This document shows, piece by piece, positions 1 through 6,273 of a stretch of DNA of 7,877 nt (position 1 is its first letter; each line of letters begins with the position of its first letter). The stretch is from JBEINZ01 sp040377825 (GTDB lineage: Bacteria > Pseudomonadota > Alphaproteobacteria > Rhizobiales > Ancalomicrobiaceae). Under the pieces are notes generated by a model, which was not told the origin of the DNA, did no database searches, and was given only the letters and a program-made list of their open reading frames with translations. Made by a program: the position numbers and the translations under genes. The stretch covers positions 1-7,877 of the forward strand of contig JBEINZ010000150.1 in assembly GCA_040377825.1 (NCBI GenBank), given 5' to 3'.

Positions 1-31
1 ACTCTTTCCCTACACGACTCTCTTCCGATAT
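1..31 (+). other. Illumina read-1 (TruSeq P5-side) adapter remnant, not genomic
   Basis: These 31 bases align without gaps to the last 31 bases of the standard Illumina read-1 sequencing primer/adapter. There are two mismatches: position 19 is T where the adapter has G, and position 30 is A where it has C. The recognisable cores are TCTTTCCCTACACGAC (3-18) and CTCTTCCGAT (20-29). Genomic sequence starts at about base 32. The stretch is open in the frame of the adjacent partial gene, so an automatic gene caller would add about ten spurious residues to that protein. Confidence 0.95.
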
Positions 32-32
32 C

Positions 33-455
33 CAGGCTCTCATAAGCGCCGGCATTGACAAATCGCGGGTCAAGATCCTTGGGACGAGCCGTTGGAACGA
101 CCCGATCGCCTTCAATGACCAAAACCTAGCCGGGGCATGGTACCCGTCGGCCGATCCAGGCCCGATCGAAGCGTTCAAGCTGCGCTATCGGCAGACCTAT
201 GGCGCGGAGCCAGCCGCGCTCGCGGTATTGGGTTACGAGACCGTCTTCCTGGCGGCGGGCCTCGTGCGCACGGCCGGCCCGCAGCCCTTCCGCGAGGAAA
301 TCCTGCTCTCACGCAATGGCTTCTTCGGGAAAACGGGCCTTTTCCGCTTTAGGCCCGACGGGACGAGCGAGCGCGGCTTGGCCGTCTTCGAATTGGGCGG
401 CTCGACGCCCAAGATCGTTGGCCCGGCGCCGAAGCAATTCACCCAAGGGACCTAA
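33..455 (+). CDS. Penicillin-binding protein activator / type I periplasmic binding-fold protein (3' end only)
   Basis: This is the C-terminal ~140 residues of a larger protein; the start lies off the contig. The reading frame is open from base 33 (first genomic residues QALISAGI) to the TAA at 453-455. Visible segments are VKILGTSRWND, AGAWYPSADP, AFKLRYRQTYGAEP, LGYETVFLAAGLV, GFFGKTGLFRFRPDGTSERG and a C-terminal PAPKQF. This order (strand, WY near the cleft, F-x-x-RY-x-x-x-YG, a YE/YD helix, G-x-x-G-x-FRF-x-x-DG) is typical of the C-terminal lobe of Peripla_BP_6/LppC-type proteins. In alphaproteobacteria these are annotated as penicillin-binding protein activators, or as amino-acid ABC substrate-binding proteins. 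As known for the family, they are periplasmic or lipoprotein. The signal or lipobox cannot be seen here. It is convergent with hemW. The family call is fairly secure, but peptidoglycan activator versus solute-binding role is not. Confidence 0.72.
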   Translation, partial: QALISAGIDKSRVKILGTSRWNDPIAFNDQNLAGAWYPSADPGPIEAFKLRYRQTYGAEPAALAVLGYETVFLAAGLVRTAGPQPFREEILLSRNGFFGKTGLFRFRPDGTSERGLAVFELGGSTPKIVGPAPKQFTQGT

Positions 456-477
456 AGCGAGGTCGTTACGTTAGGTG

Positions 478-511
478 CCGATCGGACGGAGCCATCCGAT
501 CGGGAAATGTT
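478..511 (+). repeat. Palindromic repeat, copy 1 (REP-like)
   Basis: A perfect 9-bp inverted repeat, CCGATCGGA (478-486) and TCCGATCGG (495-503), encloses an 8-base loop. It lies in the 72-base gap between the convergent binding-protein gene and hemW. Bases 479-512 match the reverse complement of the element near 7779-7813 at about 30 of 34 positions, including the flank GGGAAATG outside the stem. A shared flank plus stem argues for a dispersed repeat family rather than two independent hairpins. It could also act as a bidirectional terminator for the convergent genes, but no T-run follows it on either strand. Confidence 0.7.
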
Positions 512-527
512 CAAGCCAAGCAATCGA

Positions 528-1736
528 TCAAGCGGCGAGATCGGCGACAACAGCGTCCAGCACCGCAAATCCGGAGGCCGTTGCCCGAACCCGCCGGCCG
601 TCGGTGGTCTCCATCAGCCCATGACCGATCAAGTCCGCGAGCCGGGAAAGGTCGAGACTGCGGCCCGACAGCGTCTCATAACGAGCGAGGTCGATCCCCT
701 CCTTCAAGCGCAGGCCCATCAATAGGAACTCGTCGGCCTGTTCTTCAAGCGTCAGGAGATCATCCACGACCATGCCGTGGCTTTTGGCATCAACCAGCTC
801 GAGCCAGCGCTCGGGCAGCTTTTCGGTGGCGGTGGCGTGACGTCCGTCGGCAAGGGCAAGCCGGCCATGGGCACCGGGACCAACGCCGACATATTCGCCA
901 TATCGCCAATAGATCAGATTGTGCCGGCTTTCCGAGCCGGGGCGGGCATGGTTGGAGATCTCGTAGGCCGGCAAACCGGCCGCGTCGAGAATCTCGTGCG
1001 TCGCCTCGTAGAGGTCGGCGGCGGTATCCTCGCTTGGGACGATCAGCTTTCCGGCACGATAGAGATCGGCAAAACGCGTCCCTTCCTCGATCGTGAGCTG
1101 ATAGACCGAGATGTGGTCGGCAGCCAATTTGACCGCTTGGACGAGTTCCGCGCGCCATCCGGCGACGGTCTGTTCCGGGCGCGCATAGATCAGATCGAAT
1201 GAAATTCGCTCGAACGTCGAACGAGCCGTTTCAATGGCTTTGAGCGCCTGCGCCACATCATGCAGCCGGCCGAGGCTCTTCAGATCGGCATCGTTCAGCG
1301 CCTGGACGCCGAGCGAAAGTCGATTAACCCCGGCCGCGCGATAGCCACGAAACCGCTCGGCTTCGACGCTTGACGGGTTTGCCTCCATGGTCACTTCGAC
1401 ATCCGACGCAATCGACCAATGCCGCGCCACCTCGTCGAGAATCAAACCAACGGTCGCGGGATCCATCAACGAGGGCGTTCCGCCGCCAAGGAAGATCGAG
1501 CGTACCTCGCGACCTGGCGCAAGCGCGGCCATGTACGTGAGCTCGGACGCGAAGGCGCGGGCATAACGCGCCTGATCCGGCGGGGCATGCCGCACGTGAC
1601 TGTTGAAGTCGCAATAGGGGCATTTGGCGGCGCAGAATGGCCAGTGGATATAGACGCCGAAGCCCGGATCCACGACGGATGCGGGGCCGGGCACGGCAAA
1701 GCGGGCTGGTTGGGCGTGTGTGGTCAAATCTGTCAT
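528..1736 (-). CDS. hemW: Radical SAM heme chaperone HemW
   Basis: HemW binds heme and a 4Fe-4S cluster with S-adenosylmethionine and is thought to deliver heme to respiratory proteins. It resembles coproporphyrinogen III oxidase HemN but is generally not an oxidase. With the start used here it has 402 residues. The radical-SAM motif CAAKCPYC is at residues 35-42 and is followed by DFNSH. HemN has a further Cys just after this motif; here the position is Phe, as in HemW. FLGGGTPS (about 82-89) is the SAM-binding glycine motif, and DLIYARPEQT and VGVGPGAHG are further family motifs. The frame is open upstream to a TTG at 1874, with another ATG at 1778. I chose ATG 1736 because the 46 upstream residues look unlike the family and 402 residues is a usual alphaproteobacterial length. 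GAGG lies about 11 bases upstream, so the RBS is only moderate. It is last in the rph-rdgB-hemW block. Confidence 0.93.
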   Translation of the reverse strand: MTDLTTHAQPARFAVPGPASVVDPGFGVYIHWPFCAAKCPYCDFNSHVRHAPPDQARYARAFASELTYMAALAPGREVRSIFLGGGTPSLMDPATVGLILDEVARHWSIASDVEVTMEANPSSVEAERFRGYRAAGVNRLSLGVQALNDADLKSLGRLHDVAQALKAIETARSTFERISFDLIYARPEQTVAGWRAELVQAVKLAADHISVYQLTIEEGTRFADLYRAGKLIVPSEDTAADLYEATHEILDAAGLPAYEISNHARPGSESRHNLIYWRYGEYVGVGPGAHGRLALADGRHATATEKLPERWLELVDAKSHGMVVDDLLTLEEQADEFLLMGLRLKEGIDLARYETLSGRSLDLSRLADLIGHGLMETTDGRRVRATASGFAVLDAVVADLAA

Positions 1737-1858
1737 CCTAGCAGCTGGCGCCTCAAGCCTATTCCGTTCGGGTGCCATAACCAGAACGTTCGAACTCGGC
1801 AACAAAAGCGCGGCCGATCTGCATCGCGAATCGTCCACGACCGCAAGCGTGCCCGCGG

Positions 1859-2500
1859 TTAGGGATCGAGGCAAGCCGGCGCGAATTGAGCGAAGGCGCG
1901 GGCCCTATGGGAAAGGCCCTCGCCGCCGCCCCGACGCCATCCATGCTTTTCTTCCGACGACATTTCGCCGAACGTCCTTGCGTGGCCGTCGGGCAGAAAC
2001 ATCGGATCATAGCCGAAGCCACGCTCCCCGCGCGGCGGCCACACCAAGGACCCATGAACCTCGCCGCGAAACCGCTCGATATGGCCGTCCGGCCATGCCA
2101 GAGACAAGACCGCGACAAAATAAGCGCGACGGTCGCCCGGCTCGACCGCGCCCTTTGCCGCGAGCAATTCTTCAACCGTGCGCATGGCGCGGGCGAAATC
2201 CTTGTCGGGACCGGCCCAACGCGCCGAATAGATCCCGGGGTCGCCGCCGAGCGCGATGACGGCAAGGCCGGAGTCATCCGCAAGAGCCGGTAGGCCAGTG
2301 GCAACGGCCGCCGCGAGCGCCTTCAAATCCGCGTTTGCCTCGAATGTATCGCCGGTCTCGTCGGGTTCAGGCAGTCCGAGGCTTCCCGCCGATACTGCGT
2401 GAAGTCCGTAGGGCGCGACCATATCCTCGATCTCGGCAAGCTTGCCCTTGTTGTGGGTGGCGACGACAAGGCGAACACCATTGAGCTTGCGATGGCTCAT
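1859..2500 (-). CDS. rdgB: RdgB/HAM1 family XTP/dITP diphosphatase
   Basis: It hydrolyses non-canonical purine nucleotides (dITP, ITP, XTP) to monophosphate and pyrophosphate, keeping deaminated purines out of DNA and RNA; it acts in the cytoplasm. The 213-residue protein has the family motifs in order: ATHNKGKLAEI (14-24), FEANADLKA (53-61), ADDSGLAV (74-81, acidic metal/base residues), DPGIYSARWAG (87-97), GFGYDPMF (161-168) and a terminal LSHRARAF (196-203). Between EEKH (183-186) and LSHR there is a Gly/Arg-rich stretch, GWRRGGGEG, where many homologues run straight from KH into the SHR motif. ATG 2500 is fixed by AAGGAGG (2505-2511 on this strand) four bases upstream; upstream in-frame codons encode rph tail/intergenic sequence. 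It starts 22 bases after the rph stop, so the two are probably co-transcribed. Confidence 0.95.
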   Translation of the reverse strand: MSHRKLNGVRLVVATHNKGKLAEIEDMVAPYGLHAVSAGSLGLPEPDETGDTFEANADLKALAAAVATGLPALADDSGLAVIALGGDPGIYSARWAGPDKDFARAMRTVEELLAAKGAVEPGDRRAYFVAVLSLAWPDGHIERFRGEVHGSLVWPPRGERGFGYDPMFLPDGHARTFGEMSSEEKHGWRRGGGEGLSHRARAFAQFAPACLDP

Positions 2501-2504
2501 AATT

Positions 2505-2511
2505 CCTCCTT
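2505..2511 (-). promoter_or_regulatory. Ribosome binding site of rdgB
   Basis: AAGGAGG on the minus strand sits four bases before the ATG at 2500, inside the 22-base rph-rdgB gap. It decides the rdgB start against the longer open frame, which runs into the end of rph. Confidence 0.8.
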
Positions 2512-2522
2512 CGCCAGCCATG

Positions 2523-3236
2523 TCAGAGGATGGCCATCTTCTGAAGGTCGACGAGCCGCCCGATGCCGCCGCGCGCAAGCGCCATGAGGGCGATCAGTTC
2601 GTCCTCGGTGAAGGGCTTGCCTTCGGCGGTACCCTGGATCTCGACGATGCCACCCGCCCCGGTCATAACGAAATTCGCATCGGTTTCGGCGGCGGAATCC
2701 TCGACATAGTCGAGATCGAGCACCGGGGTGCCCTTGAAGATGCCCGAGGAGACCGCCGCAACGTGATCCCTCAGAACCTTGGTCTTGATCATGTCGCGCG
2801 CGCGCATCCACTCCAGGCAGTCGTGGAGCGCGATCCAGGCGCCGGTGATCGAGGCCGTTCGCGTGCCGCCATCGGCTTGGATGACGTCGCAGTCGACCGA
2901 GATCTGCCGCTCGCCGAGCGCCTCCAGATCGACGACCGCGCGCAAGGACCGCCCGATCAGCCGCTGGATCTCCTGCGTGCGCCCGGAGGGCTTGCCCGAA
3001 TTCACCTCGCGGCGCATGCGCTCATGCGTGGAGCGCGGCAGCATGCCGTACTCCGCCGTGACCCAGCCGCGCCGCTGGCCGCGCAACCAAGATGGCACGG
3101 ATTCCTCAAGGCTCGCGGTACACAGGACATGCGTGTCCCCGAACTTCACGAAACACGAGCCCTCGGCATGTTTGGACACGCCACGCTCGAGGGTAACGGA
3201 ACGCATTTCGTCCGGGGCGCGCTTAGAAGGACGCAT
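2523..3236 (-). CDS. rph: Ribonuclease PH
   Basis: A phosphate-dependent 3'-to-5' exoribonuclease that trims tRNA 3' extensions, releasing nucleoside diphosphates. The usual form is a hexameric ring in the cytoplasm. At 237 residues it has the standard length. Visible motifs are MRPSKRAPDEMR at the N-terminus, GWVTAEYGMLPRST (57-70), GRTQEIQRLIGRSLRA (85-100) with Arg86, and DVIQADGGTRTASITG (117-132) with Gly124-Thr125-Arg126. The family binds phosphate through Arg86 and residues 124-126, so numbering and residues both agree. DLDYVEDSAAETD (174-186) carries the acidic metal-binding residues Asp180 and Asp186. The open frame extends 43 codons further upstream without family similarity; ATG 3236 gives the canonical start, with AGAGG about ten bases upstream. 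It is first gene of the minus-strand block and divergent from hrcA. Confidence 0.96.
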   Translation of the reverse strand: MRPSKRAPDEMRSVTLERGVSKHAEGSCFVKFGDTHVLCTASLEESVPSWLRGQRRGWVTAEYGMLPRSTHERMRREVNSGKPSGRTQEIQRLIGRSLRAVVDLEALGERQISVDCDVIQADGGTRTASITGAWIALHDCLEWMRARDMIKTKVLRDHVAAVSSGIFKGTPVLDLDYVEDSAAETDANFVMTGAGGIVEIQGTAEGKPFTEDELIALMALARGGIGRLVDLQKMAIL

Positions 3237-3418
3237 AGAGCATGAACCTCTTGGGTAAAATCGAGCGTTGGTCGTACCCCGTTGGGCGCGCCGCGTAAAG
3301 CGAGCCATTCGTGAGGGCGGCATCCGATTGGTGGATCCCGCGGCCACGGCGCGAATTGAAACCACGCGCGGCTCGTGTTTCCATAACCGTCAGCGTAAGG
3401 CAGGGAGGCCGTGCTTCA
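3237..3418. promoter_or_regulatory. Divergent rph / hrcA intergenic region
   Basis: These 182 bases must hold the promoters of both the rph-rdgB-hemW block and hrcA. On the plus strand, TTGAAA (3356-3361) followed by TTCCATAA (3379-3386) resembles a sigma-32-type pair, but the 17-base gap is long for that class; read as sigma-70, the spacing to CATAAC is 20. I saw no complete CIRCE operator (TTAGCACTC, nine bases, GAGTGCTAA). No convincing minus-strand -35/-10 pair was found for rph. The hrcA ribosome binding site, GGGAGG (3403-3408), lies at the right end. Confidence 0.4.
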
Positions 3419-4498
3419 ATGGTTCAACAGCCGACCCCGATGGCCACGACGAGCCTCGCCCAGCTTGACGAGCGGTCGCGTGAAATATTTCGGCGAATCG
3501 TGGATGCCTATCTGGAAACCGGCGATCCGGTTGGATCGCGCAATATTTCCAAGATCCTGCCGATGACGCTTTCGCCGGCGAGCGTGCGCAATGTCATGCA
3601 GGATCTCGAGCAGCTCGGTCTTGTCTATGCGCCGCATATCTCAGCCGGCCGAAAGCCAACCGAACTAGGCCTCAGATTCTTCGTCGATGCCTTGCTTGAA
3701 GTCGGCGATCTGGCGCAAGAGGAGCGCTCTCGGATCGAGGCGCAGGTGAAAGCGGGCGGGGATGGACGCACCAGCGAACAAGTCCTGACCGAGGCAAGTC
3801 AACTCCTCTCCGGTCTTTCACGGGGCGCCGGCGTTGTTCTGACGCATAAGGCGGATATACGGCTGAAACATATCGAGTTCGTGCGGCTGGAGCCCGCCAA
3901 AGGGCTCGTGGTCCTAGTTGGCGACGATGGCTCGGTGGAAAACAGGATCGTCGAACTACCGGCCGGCCTGCCAGCCTCGGCGCTGGTCGAGGCCGCCAAT
4001 TTCCTTAATGCGAATATTCGCGGACGAACGCTGGCCGAGGCGCGCGCCGAGATGGAGCGCCTACAAGCGGACCGACAGGGCGAACTCGATGAACTGACAA
4101 CGCGTGTCGTTGAAGCGGGATTGGTCACCTGGGCCGGCGCGGCCGGCGACCGCCCACCGCAGCTGATCGTGCGCGGCCGGGCCAACTTGCTTGAGGATGT
4201 CAAGGCGGCGGAGGATCTGGAACGGCTAAGGCTGCTCTTCGACGACCTTGAGCGCCACCGCGATTTGATCCAACTCCTCGGTTCGGCCGAGCGCGGTGAA
4301 GGCGTGCGCATCTTCATCGGATCGGAAAACAAGCTCTTCTCGCTCTCCGGCTCGTCGCTGGTGGTGACCCCCTATCGCGACAAGGAAAACCGCATCGTCG
4401 GCGCGCTCGGCGTGATCGGGCCGACGCGGCTGAATTATGGGCGCATTATCCCGATGGTCGACTACACCGCCAAGGTGGTCGGCCGGCTGATCGGGTGA
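3419..4498 (+). CDS. hrcA: Heat-inducible transcription repressor HrcA
   Basis: HrcA is a dimeric repressor that binds CIRCE operators upstream of chaperone genes such as groESL; GroEL assists its folding, which gives feedback on heat shock. The protein has 359 residues from ATG 3419. The N-terminal winged helix-turn-helix spans about residues 16-90: SREIFRRIVDAYLETGDPVG, then LSPASVRNVMQDLEQLG (51-67) as the recognition region and HISAGRKPTELGLRFFVD (73-90) as the wing. The central GAF-like domain includes LKHIEFVRLEP and EAANFLN. The C-terminus has VRIFIGSENKL, SSLVVTPY, ALGVIGPTRLNYGRIIPMVDYTA, which are family hallmarks. GGGAGG lies ten bases before the start; Met8 (3440) is an alternative. 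HrcA is normally next to grpE in alphaproteobacteria, whereas here hslV follows 138 bases downstream. Confidence 0.95.
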   Translation: MVQQPTPMATTSLAQLDERSREIFRRIVDAYLETGDPVGSRNISKILPMTLSPASVRNVMQDLEQLGLVYAPHISAGRKPTELGLRFFVDALLEVGDLAQEERSRIEAQVKAGGDGRTSEQVLTEASQLLSGLSRGAGVVLTHKADIRLKHIEFVRLEPAKGLVVLVGDDGSVENRIVELPAGLPASALVEAANFLNANIRGRTLAEARAEMERLQADRQGELDELTTRVVEAGLVTWAGAAGDRPPQLIVRGRANLLEDVKAAEDLERLRLLFDDLERHRDLIQLLGSAERGEGVRIFIGSENKLFSLSGSSLVVTPYRDKENRIVGALGVIGPTRLNYGRIIPMVDYTAKVVGRLIG

Positions 4499-4636
4499 GA
4501 CTTAGCCGGATTTGTAAGTCGGAAACTGTTGCTTACATGAGCGTGGCTAAAGCACTGTTCGGCAAGAACTGGACGTGGGCTAGAGTCGGGTATTCCACGG
4601 TCGTTGCGTGCCGTATGGCGCGGAGGCTTTGATTTG
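4499..4636 (+). promoter_or_regulatory. hrcA-hslV intergenic region
   Basis: This 138-base gap may hold the end of the hrcA transcript and a promoter for hslV. TGTAAG (4513-4518) and CTTACA (4532-4537) form a 6-bp inverted repeat with a 13-base loop, but no T-run follows, so it is a weak terminator candidate. TAGAGT (4581-4586) resembles a -10 box, with no good -35 partner. GGAGG (4622-4626), ten bases before the ATG at 4637, is the hslV ribosome binding site. Confidence 0.3.
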
Positions 4637-5209
4637 ATGGATTCGTATGGTTCGCCCCAAACGTCCGGCGGCATGGTCTGGCACGGCACGACGATCCTGG
4701 CGGTCCGCAAGGGGCCGCGTGTGGTCATTGCTGGCGACGGTCAGGTGAGCCTTGGGCAGACGGTCTTAAAGGCAACGGCGCGCAAGGTGCGACGGCTTGC
4801 CAAGGGCGAGGTCATCGGCGGCTTCGCCGGCGCAACGGCCGACGCATTCACGCTTTTCGAACGCCTAGAGGCGAAGCTCGAGCAATATCCCCGGCAGTTG
4901 ACGCGAGCTTGCGTCGAACTCGCCAAGGACTGGCGGCAGGACAAATACCTGCGCCGCCTCGAGGCGATGATGCTGGTCGCCGATAAGAGCGTGACACTTG
5001 TCCTGACCGGGACGGGCGATGTGCTGGAACCCGAACACGACGTCATGGGCATCGGTTCGGGCGGTAACTACGCCCTCGCGGCCGCCCGGGCGTTGGTCGA
5101 CATGGACCTCGATGCCGAGGCAATTGCCCGGCGCGCGATGAAGATCGCGGCTGAAATCTGCGTGTACACAAACGAAAATCTCGTCATTGAGAGCATCGAG
5201 GCCACATGA
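4637..5209 (+). CDS. hslV: ATP-dependent protease subunit HslV (ClpQ)
   Basis: HslV is the threonine peptidase of the HslVU (ClpQY) protease, a cytoplasmic double hexamer that degrades unfolded and regulatory proteins fed by HslU. The precursor has 190 residues. The propeptide of 17 residues ends in MVWHG; cleavage would expose Thr18 of TTILAVRKG as the catalytic N-terminus. Counting from that Thr, GDGQVSLG places Asp17 and the end of LKATARK places Lys33, both matching family active-site positions. GGFAGATADAFTLFERLE, DWRQDKYLRRLEAMM, LTGTGDVLEP and GIGSGGNYALAAARAL are further HslV motifs. ATG 4637 is preceded by GGAGG at ten bases. An internal ATG at 4673 would give a five-residue propeptide. 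The TGA overlaps the next gene's ATG (ATGA), implying translational coupling. Confidence 0.96.
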   Translation: MDSYGSPQTSGGMVWHGTTILAVRKGPRVVIAGDGQVSLGQTVLKATARKVRRLAKGEVIGGFAGATADAFTLFERLEAKLEQYPRQLTRACVELAKDWRQDKYLRRLEAMMLVADKSVTLVLTGTGDVLEPEHDVMGIGSGGNYALAAARALVDMDLDAEAIARRAMKIAAEICVYTNENLVIESIEAT

Positions 5210-6273
5210 TCCGCGACGAGGACCTGGACGCCGCCGTCGCCGCCGGTATCGTGGAAGCCGGCCAAGCGACGCGGCTGCGCGATCTGGCCGCCCGCCGGCA
5301 GGTGTCTCCGGCGACCGCGCCAGCGGGCGATCCGGACGAAGAGAAGTTTCGCCTGATCGGCGGCTTTTCCGATGTGTTCGTCACGATCGGCGTCATGCTG
5401 CTCGCCGCCGCTTTATTCGGGCTCGCCGATGTCCTCGGTTTCGGACAGGGGTTCCTGTTCTTCGGGATCGTCGTCGCCTGGGGCTTGGCCGAGGTCTTTT
5501 CGCGGCACCTGAAGCTCGCGCTGCCTTCGATCGTCCTCGCCATCATGTTCGCCGGCTCGGTCGGGGCGCTCGTTTTAACGCTGTTCTCGAACGGCATTTT
5601 GTCGTTCGACCTGTTTAGGCAGGGCGTTTTTGCTTTCGCGTTTTCGGGGCTATCGGTTGCGATCGCGTCTCGTCTGCATGATTGGCGGTTCCGTGTCCCG
5701 ATCAACGGCGCGATCACGGCGGCGGGGCTTCTCGCGGTTGTCTGGGCTGTTCTGGTCGGGGTGGAACCCCGAATGGCCGCGCGCTATTTCGCCCCGATTA
5801 CGGCCGTGCTCGGCCTCGCGGTCTTCTCCGCCGCAATGTATTTCGATGTCTCGGACCCCAGGCGCGCGACGAGACGATCGGACATTGCCTTCTGGCTCCA
5901 TCTGCTGGCAGCGCCGCTGATCGTGCATCCATTGATCTCTTTGACCATCAACGGGGTTTCGAGCTTGAACGACTATGACGCGGCGATCGTGCTCGGTGTA
6001 TTCGCCGTGCTTGCGCTTGTTGCCATCGTGATCGATCGCCGCGCGCTGCTTGTCTCCGGGCTCGGCTATGCCGGCTTTGCCATGGCCTATCTGATCGGCC
6101 GCCGGGTGACGGACCAGGGTCTCGACCTGCCGCTGACGCTGCTCGGCCTTGCGGTCGTGGTCCTCGGCCTGTCCGCCGGGTGGCGGACTCTACGCGCGAT
6201 CGTGGTGCCCCTGCTTCCTCTCGGCGGATTGGTTGCCTATCTCCCTCCGATCGTTAATCGAGATCGTCCATGA
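5206..6273 (+). CDS. Polytopic inner-membrane protein of unknown function, between hslV and hslU
   Basis: I do not recognise a characterised family. The 355-residue product has a soluble, charged N-terminus: a predicted helix in residues 1-33 (MIRDEDLDAAVAAGIVEAGQ..) and an Asp/Glu-rich linker to about 50. About ten to eleven hydrophobic segments follow, roughly 56-74, 80-98, 104-126, 141-155, 165-186, 195-213, 227-248, 259-276, 281-297, 307-325 and 330-347. A conspicuous motif is FWLHLLAAPLIVHPLI (229-244), with two His in a membrane segment. The layout (short cytoplasmic helical domain, then many membrane spans) recalls DUF2157-type proteins, but that is a guess. There is no signal peptide and no enzymatic motif. 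Its ATG overlaps the hslV stop and its TGA overlaps the hslU start, both as ATGA, so its expression is tied to the protease. A role in protease localisation or membrane-stress sensing is inference only. Confidence 0.85.
   Translation: MIRDEDLDAAVAAGIVEAGQATRLRDLAARRQVSPATAPAGDPDEEKFRLIGGFSDVFVTIGVMLLAAALFGLADVLGFGQGFLFFGIVVAWGLAEVFSRHLKLALPSIVLAIMFAGSVGALVLTLFSNGILSFDLFRQGVFAFAFSGLSVAIASRLHDWRFRVPINGAITAAGLLAVVWAVLVGVEPRMAARYFAPITAVLGLAVFSAAMYFDVSDPRRATRRSDIAFWLHLLAAPLIVHPLISLTINGVSSLNDYDAAIVLGVFAVLALVAIVIDRRALLVSGLGYAGFAMAYLIGRRVTDQGLDLPLTLLGLAVVVLGLSAGWRTLRAIVVPLLPLGGLVAYLPPIVNRDRP

Noticed and set aside
478..503. Classical Rho-independent terminator for the convergent genes
   Set aside because: The hairpin is strong but no run of T follows on either strand; better described as a repeat element with possible termination activity.
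1784..1795. GAACGTTCGAAC as an alphaproteobacterial LexA (SOS) box
   Set aside because: The alphaproteobacterial box is GAAC-N7-GAAC (or GTTC-N7-GTTC); here the spacing is N4, so it does not fit.
1720..2304. Open frames of about 180 codons on both strands over rdgB
   Set aside because: Arg/Pro/Ala-rich shadows of the rdgB frame with no motif or plausible ribosome binding site.
2442..3245. Long plus-strand open frame (267 codons) opposite rph and the start of rdgB
   Set aside because: It lies antisense to two genes with clear catalytic motifs, has low-complexity Arg/Ala/Asp-rich composition and no family motif; GC-rich coding DNA gives such frames by chance.
4544..4575. CTAAAGCACTG as half of a CIRCE operator before hslV
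   Set aside because: The half-site has mismatches and no GAGTGCTAA partner occurs nine bases on.
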